A stretch of DNA of 64,000 nucleotides from Acorus gramineus (taxonomy: Eukaryota; Streptophyta; Magnoliopsida; Acorales; Acoraceae), in the NCBI GenBank assembly GCA_030737835.1, contig CM060857.1, forward strand, positions 6,264,746 through 6,328,745. The letters run 5' to 3'. Positions 35,035-46,757 of the stretch are shown here, in pieces (the first letter of the stretch is position 1; each line of letters begins with the position of its first letter). Position numbers and translations under genes: made by a program. Below the pieces are notes generated by a model that saw nothing but the letters and a program-made list of their open reading frames with translations, ran no database searches and was not told where the DNA came from.

Positions 35035-35992
35035 ATCCTTCTCAGTGTTCTAAAAATCAAGAAAAAGTGGTGCCTAGGTAGCGCTTTAGGCGGAGGGCTT
35101 CCTAGGCGGAGGGTTTTGCTTGCATCACCTAGGCCATAAGTGGGCTTCCTAGGTGGATGGGCCTAATCGACCGCCTAGGTGGGCCTAGTCGGGGTCCGAT
35201 CTTGAACGAGGTTGGCGGGATGAGCCTCAAATCGAGGATCCCGACGCAGATCGACGATGAACGAGACGTGGCCAAAGTTGTCGTGGGACTCCTCCATCTC
35301 GATCGAGGAGACAAAGAGCTATTCGAACGCGGAGTTGGAGGACACGACCTTCTCCATGAACTCCCCCATCTTCTCGTAACACTCCGCCAGCTTCACCATG
35401 CTTGAGTTTTGTGTTTGCTTTTATTTCTTTTTTTATTTTTTGGTAGGATGACTTAATTGGAGGAGCTGACAGAGTGAAAGGGATGACTTGATTGAGCTGT
35501 ATTTGCTTTTTCTAAATGGTGGGGCTTTTAAAAAAAAATAAAAAATATGAAAGCACTTGAGTGTTTAAATGTGGAGAACCTTTATCTTTGTATTCACATA
35601 AGATTCAAGTGAGAGTGTAGGGGGTTGTAATTTGTATGTTTACATTGTTGCATTTTTAGTATATATTTTTTGGGAAGGTTTTGATTATAATTTTATATAT
35701 GTTTAATTACGGTCTTTGGATTTCTATAATTTCACTCAAAATATCAAATTTACGTAAATCCATGTTTGAACTTATTGTGAATGCATATGAGATATTCGGA
35801 TGAGGATGGTGAATGATGAATGGATATGAGAACAAATCACTCTATGCGCATGCACACTCATACACACACACGCGCGCGCATATTATTTTGGATTATTAAA
35901 ATAGTAGTCGATTAATCCCCGCCTAGCTGGTTAATAGTACTACCTCAACCGCCTGACTAGCGCCTAACGCTTTTTAAAACACTGATACTTCT
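35035..35992. mobile_element. hAT-type non-autonomous element (35043-35984)
   Basis: The terminal inverted repeats start CAGTGTTCTAAAA and end TTTTAAAACACTG. An 8-bp flanking duplication, ATCCTTCT (35035-35042) and ATACTTCT (35985-35992), has one mismatch; 8 bp is the hAT hallmark. The subterminal sequence is rich in CCTAGGCGG and CGCCTAG motifs. It carries a coding-like fragment on the minus strand (next entry) and no transposase. Confidence 0.85.
35157..35405 (-). pseudogene. Captured gene fragment inside the hAT element
   Basis: On the minus strand a frame reads MVKLAECYEKMGEFMEKVVS, with one TAG soon after (SAFE-stop-LFVSSIEMEESHD). The first 20 residues resemble the start of 14-3-3 proteins (KLAE..ERYEEMVEFMEKV). 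The rest does not, so the identity is doubtful. Confidence 0.3.
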
Positions 35993-36000
35993 TATATAAA

Positions 36001-36183
36001 AATATATGGGGAAAGAAGATGCACCCCAAAGCAGAGGGCTATCATAGACAAATTTTTGGAGAATCTAATCATGGATGATTCTCCAGCTGGGGAGGTAGCG
36101 GATGATGGGAGCGCTGTCCACTTTCTGGTCACTCAGAAGCATCTATTCGAAGTAATTTTCAATCAACGGCTTGAGAAGAGCTG
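36001..36183 (+). pseudogene. Last visible piece of the Ulp1-MULE-like gene
   Basis: Reads ENLIMDDSPAGEVADDGSAV and HFLVTQKHLFEVIFNQRLEK, then a stop at 36181-36183. It is placed after the hAT insertion and before the CACTA end. No known domain. Confidence 0.25.
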
Positions 36184-36415
36184 AGGTAGATGACATGTAA
36201 TTTTTTTTCCCCTACTTCATAGTTACGTGCTCCTTCTTTAAGGTATATGACTATTATTATATGGTATACGCTTTTCCTATGTCTTAGGTGATTGATGCAT
36301 TCTTCAGACTTATAACTAGGACTGCTGCAAATAGTAGAGTTCTCTACATGCATATCGACAGCTTTCAATGTAAGATATGATTTCGCCCATATTGGATTAG
36401 CCTGTTAGACACTGT

Positions 36416-37780
36416 CACTACAAGAAATATGTGCATTAGCTGCAAATATTTTGTAGCAAAAAGGTGCATTTTAGCAGCAAATAGCCTTTCTCGACGAAAT
36501 CATTTCGTAGCAATTATCTGTCTCGTATGGATTAGCCTTTTTTTTTAATTTTTTTTATGTACTGTAGCAATAAATGGAAACCCACCCCGAGGTCGGCATT
36601 CCCCCTGGCGATGCTGGTGAATGATGGTCGCCAGAGGTTCCGGCGAGTGTACCAGCCTAGGTCGGCATTCCTTCTAACGACGGTGTTGAAGTGTGATCGC
36701 CCGAAAGCCTGGCGAGCTAAAGTAAGAGAGAATAAATTCACATTTTTACAAGTTTCAAACCAAATAAACAAATTTCACATTTAAATACATATAACATACA
36801 TACATAGCAGCATTTAAAACACATCAAAATATGATAGCATTTATAACACATCAAAATACGATGTTAGCATTCCATAACGAATCATTCATATGACTACACT
36901 ACAAAATACATGTTCAAATTATTTTTATGTTTATTTTTATTTTTTGAAAAAAGGAGTAATTGTTTTTATTGGATATGTTATTTATTTTTATATATGAAAA
37001 AATCAATATAGTCACACGAATGGTTGTGAAATTTGAACATATATTTTGTTGTGTAGTCACGTGAATGATTGGTTATGGAATGTGAACGTCATATTTTGAT
37101 GTGTTTTAAATGCTGCTATGGTTGTTTGTTATATGTGTTTAAATGTGAAATTTGTCTATTTGATTTGAAATTTGTAAAAATGTGAATTTATTTTCTCTTA
37201 CTTTAACTCGCCGGGCCTTCGGACGACCACACTTCAACACCATCGTCAGAAGGAATGCTGACCTGGGTTGGTATACTTGTTGGAATCTCTGGTGACCTTC
37301 ATTTACCACCGTCACCAGTGGGAATGCCGACCTCGGGGTGGGTTTCTTGTAACTCGGGGTGCGGCTATCGGTGCCCAAGACTTTTTGCTACAAAATTCCA
37401 ATGTTGTAGCAAAAAGCTATCTATTGCGACGAAAATAATTGAATCGCAAAAGATAATCATTCGTAGCAAAACTTATCTTTTGCAACGCATATTATTTCGC
37501 AGGGAAAGTTAATCTTTAGCGAGGAAATAATTTCGTTGCAAAAGATGATTGTTTGTGACGAAATCACAATCGTTGCAAAAAGTTCTGTTTTGCGACGAGC
37601 AAAATGTTCGTTGCAAAATATGACCTTTTGAGACGAAATGTATTCGCAGCTAAAAGTGTATTAATTTAATTAATAAACTATTATTGATCCTTTCGCTAAA
37701 AATTATTTCGTCGCAAAGCCGACCTTTTGCCACGATATTGTTTCGCAGCTAAAGGTAAATAAATTTAATTAAAAAAATAC
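36416..37780. mobile_element. CACTA-like element with internal foldback
   Basis: The left terminus CACTACAAGAAATATG at 36416 is the standard plant CACTA end. Many subterminal TTGCGACGAAA-type motifs follow on both sides (36440-36530, 37380-37760). Between them 36552-36920 and 37000-37375 are near-perfect inverted arms (GACCTCGGGGTGGG... and its complement). No transposase frame exists. The right-hand CTTGTAGTG terminus was not found, so it is truncated or the end is diverged. Confidence 0.65.
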
Positions 37781-37949
37781 AGACCCATATTTCATAGAAA
37801 AGGTCACATTTTCTTTGAAAAAACATTTTTCATATTTTTTAAATATTTATACATTACAATTAAATAAATTAAATAAATATTTAATGATGATAATAATAAT
37901 AAAAACATTCCCAAGTTTCTAATAAAAACTAATTGTATGCATTACAGAT

Positions 37950-38835
37950 TTTTTTTTTTTAGGAAAAAATCTTCTTTAACTCTCTGAAATCTTTTTGAAA
38001 TCACAAAAAGTCCCTCTAAAATCAGAAAATCATCATAAATCCCCATAAAATATATATTGTTAACGAATTTAGTCTCCCGGTCAAGAGTATATTGAAATAA
38101 GTCCTCAAAAAATTACTAAAATTGGATTTAGTCTCTACAAACTTTATAAAATCAGATTTAGTTATTTTGTAAGACAAAAATACCCCCGTCATTTTTTAAC
38201 ATTCTCATGTCCTGAAATGTCATCTTCATCTGTAAAAAAATATATATATATATATATCCATCAAACCTAAATTAACCTACAAAATTGAGTCATTTTTCAA
38301 CATTTTTTCTTCCTCAATCTCATTACAAAGGCTGAACAAAAAAAAATTACAGTTTCATTAACTCCATTACAAAATCAGTAGAGAAAACAATTTAAAAACC
38401 AAATCAAAATTCTATAATACATTCTTAACTCAAAATTACTAGCAATAAAAAGCATAACACCTTGACTATAAAATTATAATTTGTTTAATAAAATTTAAAT
38501 AAATCAGTATATATTTTTAAATAATCGCATGGATTTTTTATGATTTTTGAAAGATTTCAGAGAGTTAAGACGATTTTTAAATTTTACAGGGACTTAATTT
38601 GATTTTCATAAGTTTTCAGGGAGTTATATCAATTTTTTTCTAACAAAGAAAATAAAATTTAAAAGGGTATAACAGTACATGGTTAGGGTTAACCACACAT
38701 CTGGTTAGTTATAGGGACTAAAATAGATATTATCTAATAAGATAGGGACCTGAGGGGATTTATCAATTTTACAGGGACTTTTTCTGATTTTCATAAATTT
38801 TCAGGAAGCTAGATCAATTTTTCCCTTTTTTTTAA
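37950..38835. mobile_element. Third foldback MITE-like repeat
   Basis: Left TCTCTGAAATCTTTTTGAAA and CACAAAAAGTCCCT are answered by right AGGGACTTTTTCTGATTTTC and TTTCAGAGAGTTAAGACG. It is AT-rich without ORFs. Ends approximate. Confidence 0.45.
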
Positions 38836-41394
38836 CATCTTTTAGATGAAAATACAACAAGAGACTCGACTCATGGATCTGATGACAGAAATGATATCTA
38901 AAAGAGTCGGATGGTATTGATTCAAGTCAATGAGCAATCTACCCTCTAGAAACCCCACAGATTACAGATGAACTGCTTTACAAAAACCCAAAGAGAAAAT
39001 ACACATCCTAACAAGTTGACCCCAAAAGATGGATATAAATATCCATTTGACAATTCTCAATCAGCCTTCGAGTAGTCCCACTGTCTCAGCAACCACACAG
39101 TTTATGGCTCAGTTTTTAATAAAATGAATAGAGCTCTCCTAAAAAAAAACAATTCATAATTAGGGGTACTTTCTTGACAAACAACTGTACTAATTATTAG
39201 CCAATGGATGAACAACACAACACAACACAACACATCCTAGTTTGTATCCTAATGGTTTCCACTATCTTTATAAATCCTGATATGCCACAAGTCAAGATTT
39301 TCTATAAGTTACATATTACTAAAATATTTCCTCTACGCTATACGAAGAATTGAATGCACATACATTCTCTAGAAATTCTAGAGGTATGTCTACAAGGCAC
39401 AGATTGGTTATTGAACAGTGAAGCATGGGCACACAACCAGACATCTTAAAATTATATGTGAATCACTCTTTATAAGGTGTTTATTAATCAAACAACTGCT
39501 GCTTCTCTTAAGCCAGTGTGAGTTCACAGTAATTCCAACCAACAAAAAAGTTTTTATTTGTTGGGTTCTAAAATCCATGGACTTCTAATATCTAAGAATG
39601 GAATCAAGTGCTTACATGTAAGGCAGCTGCCTTGTCGCTAATCCACCCTTTACTCTCGTTGAAGTGGGTGTCCCTAAACAAGTCCACCATGCACCGGCCC
39701 CTGTAGTTGTCCAAGTGACATAACCAAATAAATAAACGCTAATTGAGTACAATAACTTACAAAAAATGTGTTTTGACATTAAAAATATTTTACCACTTCT
39801 TTCTGCTTTTGGATGGTGACATAACAACAATGGGAAGGCTTTCAGGGCCATAAAGGTGGCATCATGTACCCCTCACCCGCACACTAGAAAAAGAAAGCAG
39901 CAAGGCTCTCAAATCTCAATCAAATGCCCGATTCGAAGTGGATACAAATCCAAATCTCTGTAGCTCAAATAATTTCGTCTTCTATTAAAACAAATATTAA
40001 ATAACATTAAGATATGACAATGTCATAAGGGAAATAGATTACCAAAAAAAACTCACAACCATACCAAAAAGACAATAAAAGCTCGGATCACTGTATGGGT
40101 CTGTTTATGTCTAGTGTCACATAGAAGTATATCCTTTTGAGCATAAATAATTGGAGAATAAACAGTAGGGTTGCCTTCAATGCATGCACAACATATGTAT
40201 TTACCTATTTGTGATGGCAACACAGTGAAAGTAACAACATGACTACTTAAATAACTCACCTTTAACTAATTATTGCCTAACAAGTGATGTTGTTAGCCTC
40301 CATTGCAAAGGAGTAAGAATTGTGGTAGTACCTCCTAACAATGACAAAAAAATAATAGAGAATGGGAATGGCAGATGGTCAAGTAACTGGTCTGGTAGTC
40401 AGTCAAGATACATACCTTGTTAATGAATATATAAAGATGTCACACATGGCAAAATCACTTGTGCAAAATTATCTTCTTTGGCAGCTTTGGATTCTTTGAA
40501 TTTAATTCTGCAAGATGTGAAAAAAAGCCAATCATCATAAAGAGGATATATAGATTTAAAAAAAAGCAAGAAGGAAAAAAACCTTTGGTTTTTTCAAATC
40601 TTGAAGGTCTGCCCTCTCCTTCGATGTGCTTTGTTACAGCTTAATTGGATGATTCCCTACATACTCGCCTTCAATGTCCGTAATTAAAAAGATTAAGGGG
40701 AAAGCATGCAAAAATGAATCCAACTTGAAACTAAGTGTAGATTTGAAATTCTAATTTGTGATCTCAACTGTCATGTATAGATCACTAGAATGAGAATGTT
40801 GATGTGATAGAAAGGCACATATTAGTTTTATAATGGAAGTGTCAGTCCATTTTTCAAATGAATCCAACTTGAATTAGTTAAACATCCAAATCAGAAATAG
40901 TAAATTTTCATTGTTTTTTTTTTTTTTAACATGCTTCTTGGTGTGTGTCTGCAGCAACAGAACAGAATATGAACTTTAAATTGGAGAAGCTCGCCAAAGA
41001 TGACGAGGAAAGGATTCCTACAACCATGAAAACCAGTCAACTTAAAAATTGGTTAGATTTGTTCAAAATTAATTCTAACCATGTGACAATATAAGGTAAA
41101 AGGATAGAAACACAGACACACACAAAATGTTATGGCCAGTTTTTTTAAAGCTTCAATTACACACCTATTACTACAAACTAATATATACTTTAAAGCAATT
41201 CAGATGTTTATTATAACCAAGAATATCACTTTCATTTTAGATGCGAAATCTTTTTCTTGAAAGGATGGATGTTTTGCATCCGGTTATCCAATAGGCTCAG
41301 ATTTTCATGTCACATATCTGTATATGAATAAAGCAGTTTCAATTGAGGGGTATCTAGTCATCATGTTATATGGAACTTTTGTGTACTGGGTTTC
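38836..41394. other. 3' flank of MED10, no confirmed gene
   Basis: AT-rich. One splice-bounded minus-strand frame at 39616-39700 (RCMVDLFRDTHFNESKGWIS, acceptor TACAG, donor GTAAGC) and a frame at 40053-40259 look faintly exon-like. Neither joins to a recognisable protein. Confidence 0.4.
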
Positions 41395-43085
41395 CTATTG
41401 AGCTCCACCAATCATTTTCCATGGTTGGTTTATCTTTCTTGAAAGATTTGATGTAAGATTTGGTCTTATAATAATCAACTTGATCAATGTTGTTCGTGCA
41501 CCTCTATAAGCTTCTACTTCATCAGGAAATGCTTGTTCAAGTTCTTCCAGAAGGTGCTTTCTCATACTCTGCCACATCCATTGCAAAGTAGCAAATTCCA
41601 GGTAAACAACTAAGCCCACACAATCAAATGCTAAGACAAAATATTCCATTTTTATATCATTAATTTCTCCAAAATCCACAGAAAGGGTATATGCTGTACA
41701 TTAAAGAAGACAATTTGCAGAACCATGCTAGTCAACATAATGAAATTTTGAAGACCATGCTTATACACTACCAAAAAGAAGAAAAAATGTACAAAAAGAT
41801 GAGGAAAACAGGGCTCATCTCCACAACAAACATGATCAAGATTTACCAAATCCGACATTCCAAAGAAATAGAATATAATTTACATACCTTAAATCACAAA
41901 ACAATGTTGCTCATTCAATTTAAGTGGGTGGAACATGAATCATGTGAATTTGCTAGCCATTTTGGTTCTTCCTTTGTTGTGTTTTTAGCTATCGTGATAA
42001 AATTTCAAAAGACAACACAAAGATATCAATTGCAAACCAGTAAACAATAAAAAAAGCAGCTCAACTCTTCTTCTTCTTCTGCAATTTTCTTTGCTTTTTA
42101 AATCAACAAGCAAAAATTCAACAAAAGAATACCTGTAAACACGACCATTTCTAGCTCATTCATGACTCATTCATCTAAACCCTCTTAAGATCTCAACAAA
42201 ATATTGTCAGGAATATTTAGAGGTCCAATTATGATAATCTAATGTGTTTGATTGGAGTTGTAATTCATTGGCGATTAAGTTAGGATTTGGGATTCCATGA
42301 ATCAGAACAAGCATATTATATAACTCTAGAGGCGTAAACTGAAAATATCTCTTTCAGTGCTTAATTCCAATCCTTGAAATTGTGTTGGGGAGATTTCTCA
42401 TCCTTAAATTTGGGTTTATCCTTTTCTCCTCCTCAATAGATTTTGCATTCTTAATAATAATTAAAATTGTGCAGTACCACATCAAAATTTAAAAAAAAAA
42501 AAATGATGGAAAATGACCCACCTTGAATGCATCGGTCTTGCCCTTAGTGATCTGGTTCCTTGCGATGCAACTGTTAAGGACATCCTTCGTGAACTCGTCT
42601 GGATTCTTCCCATCATCGATCAGACTGAAAAACAAAAAACACCACACAATAAACACCTAACCAAACCAAGAACAACATAAACTACAGAAATTCGATAGAA
42701 ACTCACTTCACGACCTCCATCGGAACCTGAATGTCACACTTCCCCGCCAACATCTTCATGTTATCAAGCTCAGTCACGAGGGCATTCCTACAAATCAAGA
42801 CAGAAAAATCAAAACCCTAGACATCTTCAAATGGAAATATAAAAAAAAACAAAGAAGAAGATTGGATGTCGTGAATTACAGGCGTTGGAGGAGGATTAGC
42901 TGGGAAGAGACGTTGTAGGAGGAGACGGTGAGGTGGAGCAAGTGGAGGAGACCGAGTGTATTCTTGATCGAGTCCGTGACCCGGCCAAGGCTCCGCTTTG
43001 CCTCCATGTCTCCCTCGTTGCTCCCTCCGTTACTGCTCGCCGCCGCTGTCGTCATTGTTCCCGTGTTGTTCTGTGACGGATCCAT
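41395..43085 (-). CDS. MED10: Mediator complex subunit 10 (MED10), 187 aa, 4 exons
   Basis: Minus-strand exons: 43085-42880, 42787-42707, 42624-42522, 41568-41395; splice sites are GT-AG and phases join. MED10 is a core subunit of the Mediator middle module, which relays activator signals to RNA polymerase II in the nucleus. The conserved parts read SIKNTLGLLHLLHLTVSSYN, LLQRL then NALVTELDNMKMLAGKCDIQ, VPMEVVNLIDDGKNPDEFTK, DVLNSCIARNQITKGKTDAF and KHLLEELEQAFPDEVEAYR. The start at 43085 (MDPSQNN) matches plant MED10 N-termini, although the frame stays open upstream. Length fits the family, but the last ~30 residues (LIKLIIIRPNLT...) do not resemble known plant MED10 tails. The true last exon may differ. 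Confidence 0.88.
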
Positions 43086-43825
43086 GTCCCTGTATTCGCT
43101 GTGTCGGGGTGGGTTCTTTCTTCTTCTTTTCCCCCGCCGGACCGTCGGAGAGAATGAAAAGGATTGTGATGATCGGGAGGTACAGACGCACTCCCTCGCG
43201 CTTCCACTTCCATCTTCTTCTCTCCATCCATCAACGCTTCGATCATCGACATTGGGCGTGTGTCGTTCCAGGGTCATAGCACAATGGTTCAGAGCTTAAC
43301 TATGTTACCGTCTTAGCGTTGACTTATCCACCTCTTTGTTATCTATTATTTAAAAGAATTTTATGTGGGACCGGTGCAAACAGGCGGAGGTAGCCTTCCT
43401 AGCTCAATCGTAAGATTAGCCACAAGGGTCCCTCAGGAGAAAGAAAAAAAAAAAAAGACATTGGGCGTGTGTCAGTGTGTGTGGGGGAGACAGATATAAG
43501 GTTTGGGCGGGACGACGATTTAGGGTTTAGAAGGATCTGTTTGGGGGGAACTTTGAAGTCTTTTCGAGCCTCAATTTTACAGGTCATGCTAAATGTACAT
43601 TGTCTATTATACCCTTAATGCTTTTCTCCTTCTCTCATTCTCTTCAAGTAACTGTCAAAACCCCTCAAAAATAAAAATATATAAAAAACAATCAATGGCC
43701 TAGATTTCATCTCCCAATTCTTAATTAATTTAATAACCATAATTAACTTGACTAATTAAAACCCCCCTCTCTCCCTTATCTCTTCAAAACCTTTCAAATA
43801 AGATCAAAATCAAAACTCTCTCTTA
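43086..43825. other. Spacer between MED10 and the next small gene
   Basis: Likely the shared upstream region of two divergent genes. It contains short repeat copy B (43375-43455), related inverted to intron 1 of the IPGA1/CHUP1-like gene. No other feature. Confidence 0.5.
43375..43455 (-). repeat. Short interspersed repeat, copy B
   Basis: ACAGGCGGAGGTAGCCTTCC ... CACAAGGGTCCCTCAGGAG followed by an A-rich run, inverted relative to 12779-12892. The A-rich tail would fit a SINE. Confidence 0.5.
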
Positions 43826-44149
43826 ATGGGTTCGATGGTCACTGATGAAGACAAAAAATCCGACGTCGACGGCAAACCCCCCACCCTCCGTCGCCGCAAC
43901 ACCCTGCCGTCCCACCTCGAGCTCCACCCCCTGCCGTCGTCGGCGGCGATGGCGGCGGAGAATTTCGAGATGGTCTCCTGGAAGCCATCGGCGTACATGA
44001 GCCTCTGAGACCTCCTCCCTTGCTCCCCCTCCTCCGCCGCCTCTCCCACCGCCTCCGCCGTAGATCGACGCCCAGAACAACCCCTTTTTTTGGATTTGGA
44101 TGTTACCTCAATGTCTCTCGAATCAGATTTGGCATTATTAGATTTGTAA
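43826..44149 (+). pseudogene. Small hypothetical gene with one premature stop (107 codons)
   Basis: ATG at 43826, TAA at 44147-44149. The frame is broken only by TGA at 44006-44008, inside SAYMSL-stop-DLLPCSPSSAASP. A CGA (Arg) to TGA change would restore the plausible SLRDLLP. It is serine/proline-rich with an LxLxL-like tail (LFLDLDVTSMSLESDLALLD). The pattern recalls small plant proteins with a Y-x-SLRDLLP motif of unknown function. A CT-rich leader with TCTCTCCC precedes it. It could be a recent pseudogene, or the real protein may end at 44005. Confidence 0.4.
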
Positions 44150-44229
44150 TCGAGTTGTGTTTTGTTTATTGTTTTAAATTTAAACACGAATTTTTTTTTA
44201 TGTATTGAATGTCATTTTCCACAGTTTGA

Positions 44230-44830
44230 TTTGTTTTTGTCCCAATATTTTAAATGTAACACTCGATATTGTTACATTTGAGATATGAATAGTTTGTATG
44301 ATGTTACTGTTATATTATCGACAATGTAAATAGTCATTTTTAAATCTGTGTTATTTTTGTTATATTTGTAAATGTAATAGTCAACCAAATGCGTGTATTG
44401 ATTTATATTTGTTAGATCCTATATATAACAGTCAACTATAGGAAAAATTGCATGGAATGCAAACTATTTAGGTAAATGTAACTGTTATGATACATTTATG
44501 TAAATGTAACAGTTTTTATGAAAATGAATAAAATAGTTCATGTAATATTTGTTAAATGTAACTCACAACAAAAAAGATGTTTGATATTTTTTATAAAATG
44601 TAACTGACTATTGAAGAGATAATTTGTTTTAAAATTGTTTAAACATTGCATGGAATATAAAACAGTTATGTAAATGTAATTGTTATGTTACATTTATGTA
44701 AATGTAACAGTGTTTATGTAAATATAACAAATAGTTGTAAATGATGTAAACATTTAGGAAATGTATTTGTATTTTCAGAGATGTATCTTATTTATGTAAA
44801 TCGAAAAGATGTTTGTTAAATGTTATAATG
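44230..44830 (+). repeat. Degenerate GTAAATGTAACAGT micro-repeat region
   Basis: AAATGTAAC or its complement occurs about ten times in 600 bp (for example TTTATGTAAATGTAACAGT). It is AT-rich with no fixed period and no ORF. Confidence 0.5.
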
Positions 44831-45865
44831 TTTAGTTAATAATATTCTTCAAAAATATATATATATAGTGCGAATGTAATTTGAAAAAAAAAAAGAGTAG
44901 CCAGTTGAAGGATTTTGAAAAAAAAAAAATCAATTTAGGCAAGTTTTGGTGTAATTTAGGTAAGTTTTGGGTGTAACTGAAATAGCAATTTAGTTACTAG
45001 GTAAGGACTTCAAACAAATTTTGAAATACATAAATTTTATGTGTAACCGTGGAAAATTAGTAACTGATTAGAGAAAAAAGGGGATTTGGGTTAATGAGAG
45101 AAATTTTAAATGAATGACAGATTTATATTTTACCATTTTACCCTTTTTGAAAAGTCAAAAAGCCAATCAATAAGATGATAACACATTATGGGGCTTGTGA
45201 GTGAGGCTTATATTTTAGGGCCTGGGTATCATGACTCTTTTGTGAAAATGGAAGGTGAAGATTCAGTTTTAATGTAGACACGCGGATCGCTATTTTAGGT
45301 TCGTTTTGGTTTGGTTTTAGGTGTAACTTAGACCCCATTTAAACAATATTTCATAATAAACCAATAAAAACAAAAATTAACAATTTTAAATCTATGCATT
45401 TGATTTAATGAATTTGTTTTATTTTACTTGATCTTTTGATGGATTTATTTTTATTTCGAGCTCATTTTAATTTGCTTACTTTTAAAAAATTTACTTAATA
45501 CTTTAATGAATTTGTTTTTATTGAGTTCATCATTTATCAAAACACAAATAAAAAAATAAACATAGTATCAAAAAATTAGTTCAGCCCACCCAAAAATAGA
45601 GTTCTTGACACGCCCCTACTTATATAGTTCATGTAAAAATGTGTATTGAACAAGGGCAACATAGACTTTTTGCATTATATGGATATATATATACACACTA
45701 TATAATTTGGCTGGATATTATTTGTGTTTGATCCTAAAATATACACTAAGAATTTTTTTTTGGGTGCGGTTATTTTAATCCCATTTATTTTTCATCCCAC
45801 CCCGTTAGAATATCCACCTCATTTCAAATTCATGAAATGTAATCCCACCCCTGTATATATATATA
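44831..45865. other. AT-rich spacer
   Basis: No gene or terminal repeat found. Confidence 0.5.
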
Positions 45866-46732
45866 AGGTTTAAAGACATCTAAGTCCCTACAAACATGGA
45901 AAAACCCATATAAGTCCCTACTAAAATTGGGACAGACGTACGAGTCCCTGAAAACTAAGAAAAACCCAATTATCATCCCTTAGTTAAATTTCCTTTCAAA
46001 CTTAACAGAATATTCCCAGAATATTCCATCACATATAATTGTGTAGACATTGAAGTCCTTATAAACAGTCATAAAGACAAATTAGTCCCTATAAAAGATA
46101 AAATTGCCCCTGAAAGACTTTTACATTAAATTGTGTACATATTGCAGTACTTATAAACAATCATAAAGATAAATTAGTCCTTGCAAAAGATAAAATTGTC
46201 CCTGAAAGATTTTTACATTTATTTGGATAGACATTACAGTCCTTATAAATAATCGTAAAGACAAATTGGTCCCTGTAAAAGATAAAAATGTCCCTAAAGG
46301 ATTTTTACATTTAATTATGTAGACATTATATTATTTGTCTTTACGATTGTTTATAAGAACTGTAATGTCTATTCAATTAAATGTAAAAGTATTTCAAGAG
46401 CAATTTTATCTTTTGCGGTGACTAATTTATCTTTATGATTATTTATAGGGACTGCAATGTTTACACAATTTAATATAAAAGTTTTTTAAAAGCAATTTTA
46501 TCTTTCGCAATGTTTAATTTGTCTTTATAACTGTTTATAAGGACTTCAATATTTACACAATTATATGTGATGGAATATTCTGAAAATATTCTGTTAAGTT
46601 TGGATGGAAATTTAAATTAGGGATGATAATTGGGTTTTTCTGAGTTTTCAGGGACTCGTACGTCTGTCCCAATTTTAATAGGGACTTACATGGATTTTTC
46701 CATGTTTGTAGGGACTTAAATGTCTTTAACCC
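45866..46732. mobile_element. Foldback MITE (copy 2)
   Basis: Same family as 8037-8993: GGTTTAAAGACATCTAAGTC at the left and GACTTAAATGTCTTTAACC-type inverse at the right. Both sides are flanked by TATATATATA, a possible 9-10 bp target duplication in an AT run, as expected for Mutator-like elements. It is slightly shorter in the loop. Confidence 0.78.
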
Positions 46733-46757
46733 ATATATATATATCACACTACCACCC

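Noticed and set aside
29117..36183. An intact Ulp1 protease or transposase in the decayed gene
   Set aside because: No Cys-His-Asp protease motif or transposase domain could be read in any frame, so only the associated region is reported.
39616..39700. Splice-bounded minus-strand frame RCMVDLFRDTHFNESKGWIS
   Set aside because: Good acceptor and donor, but no neighbouring exon of the same gene and no recognised family. Not enough to call a gene.
42928..43299. Plus-strand frames over MED10 exon 1
   Set aside because: Antisense shadows of the MED10 coding exon and its leader.
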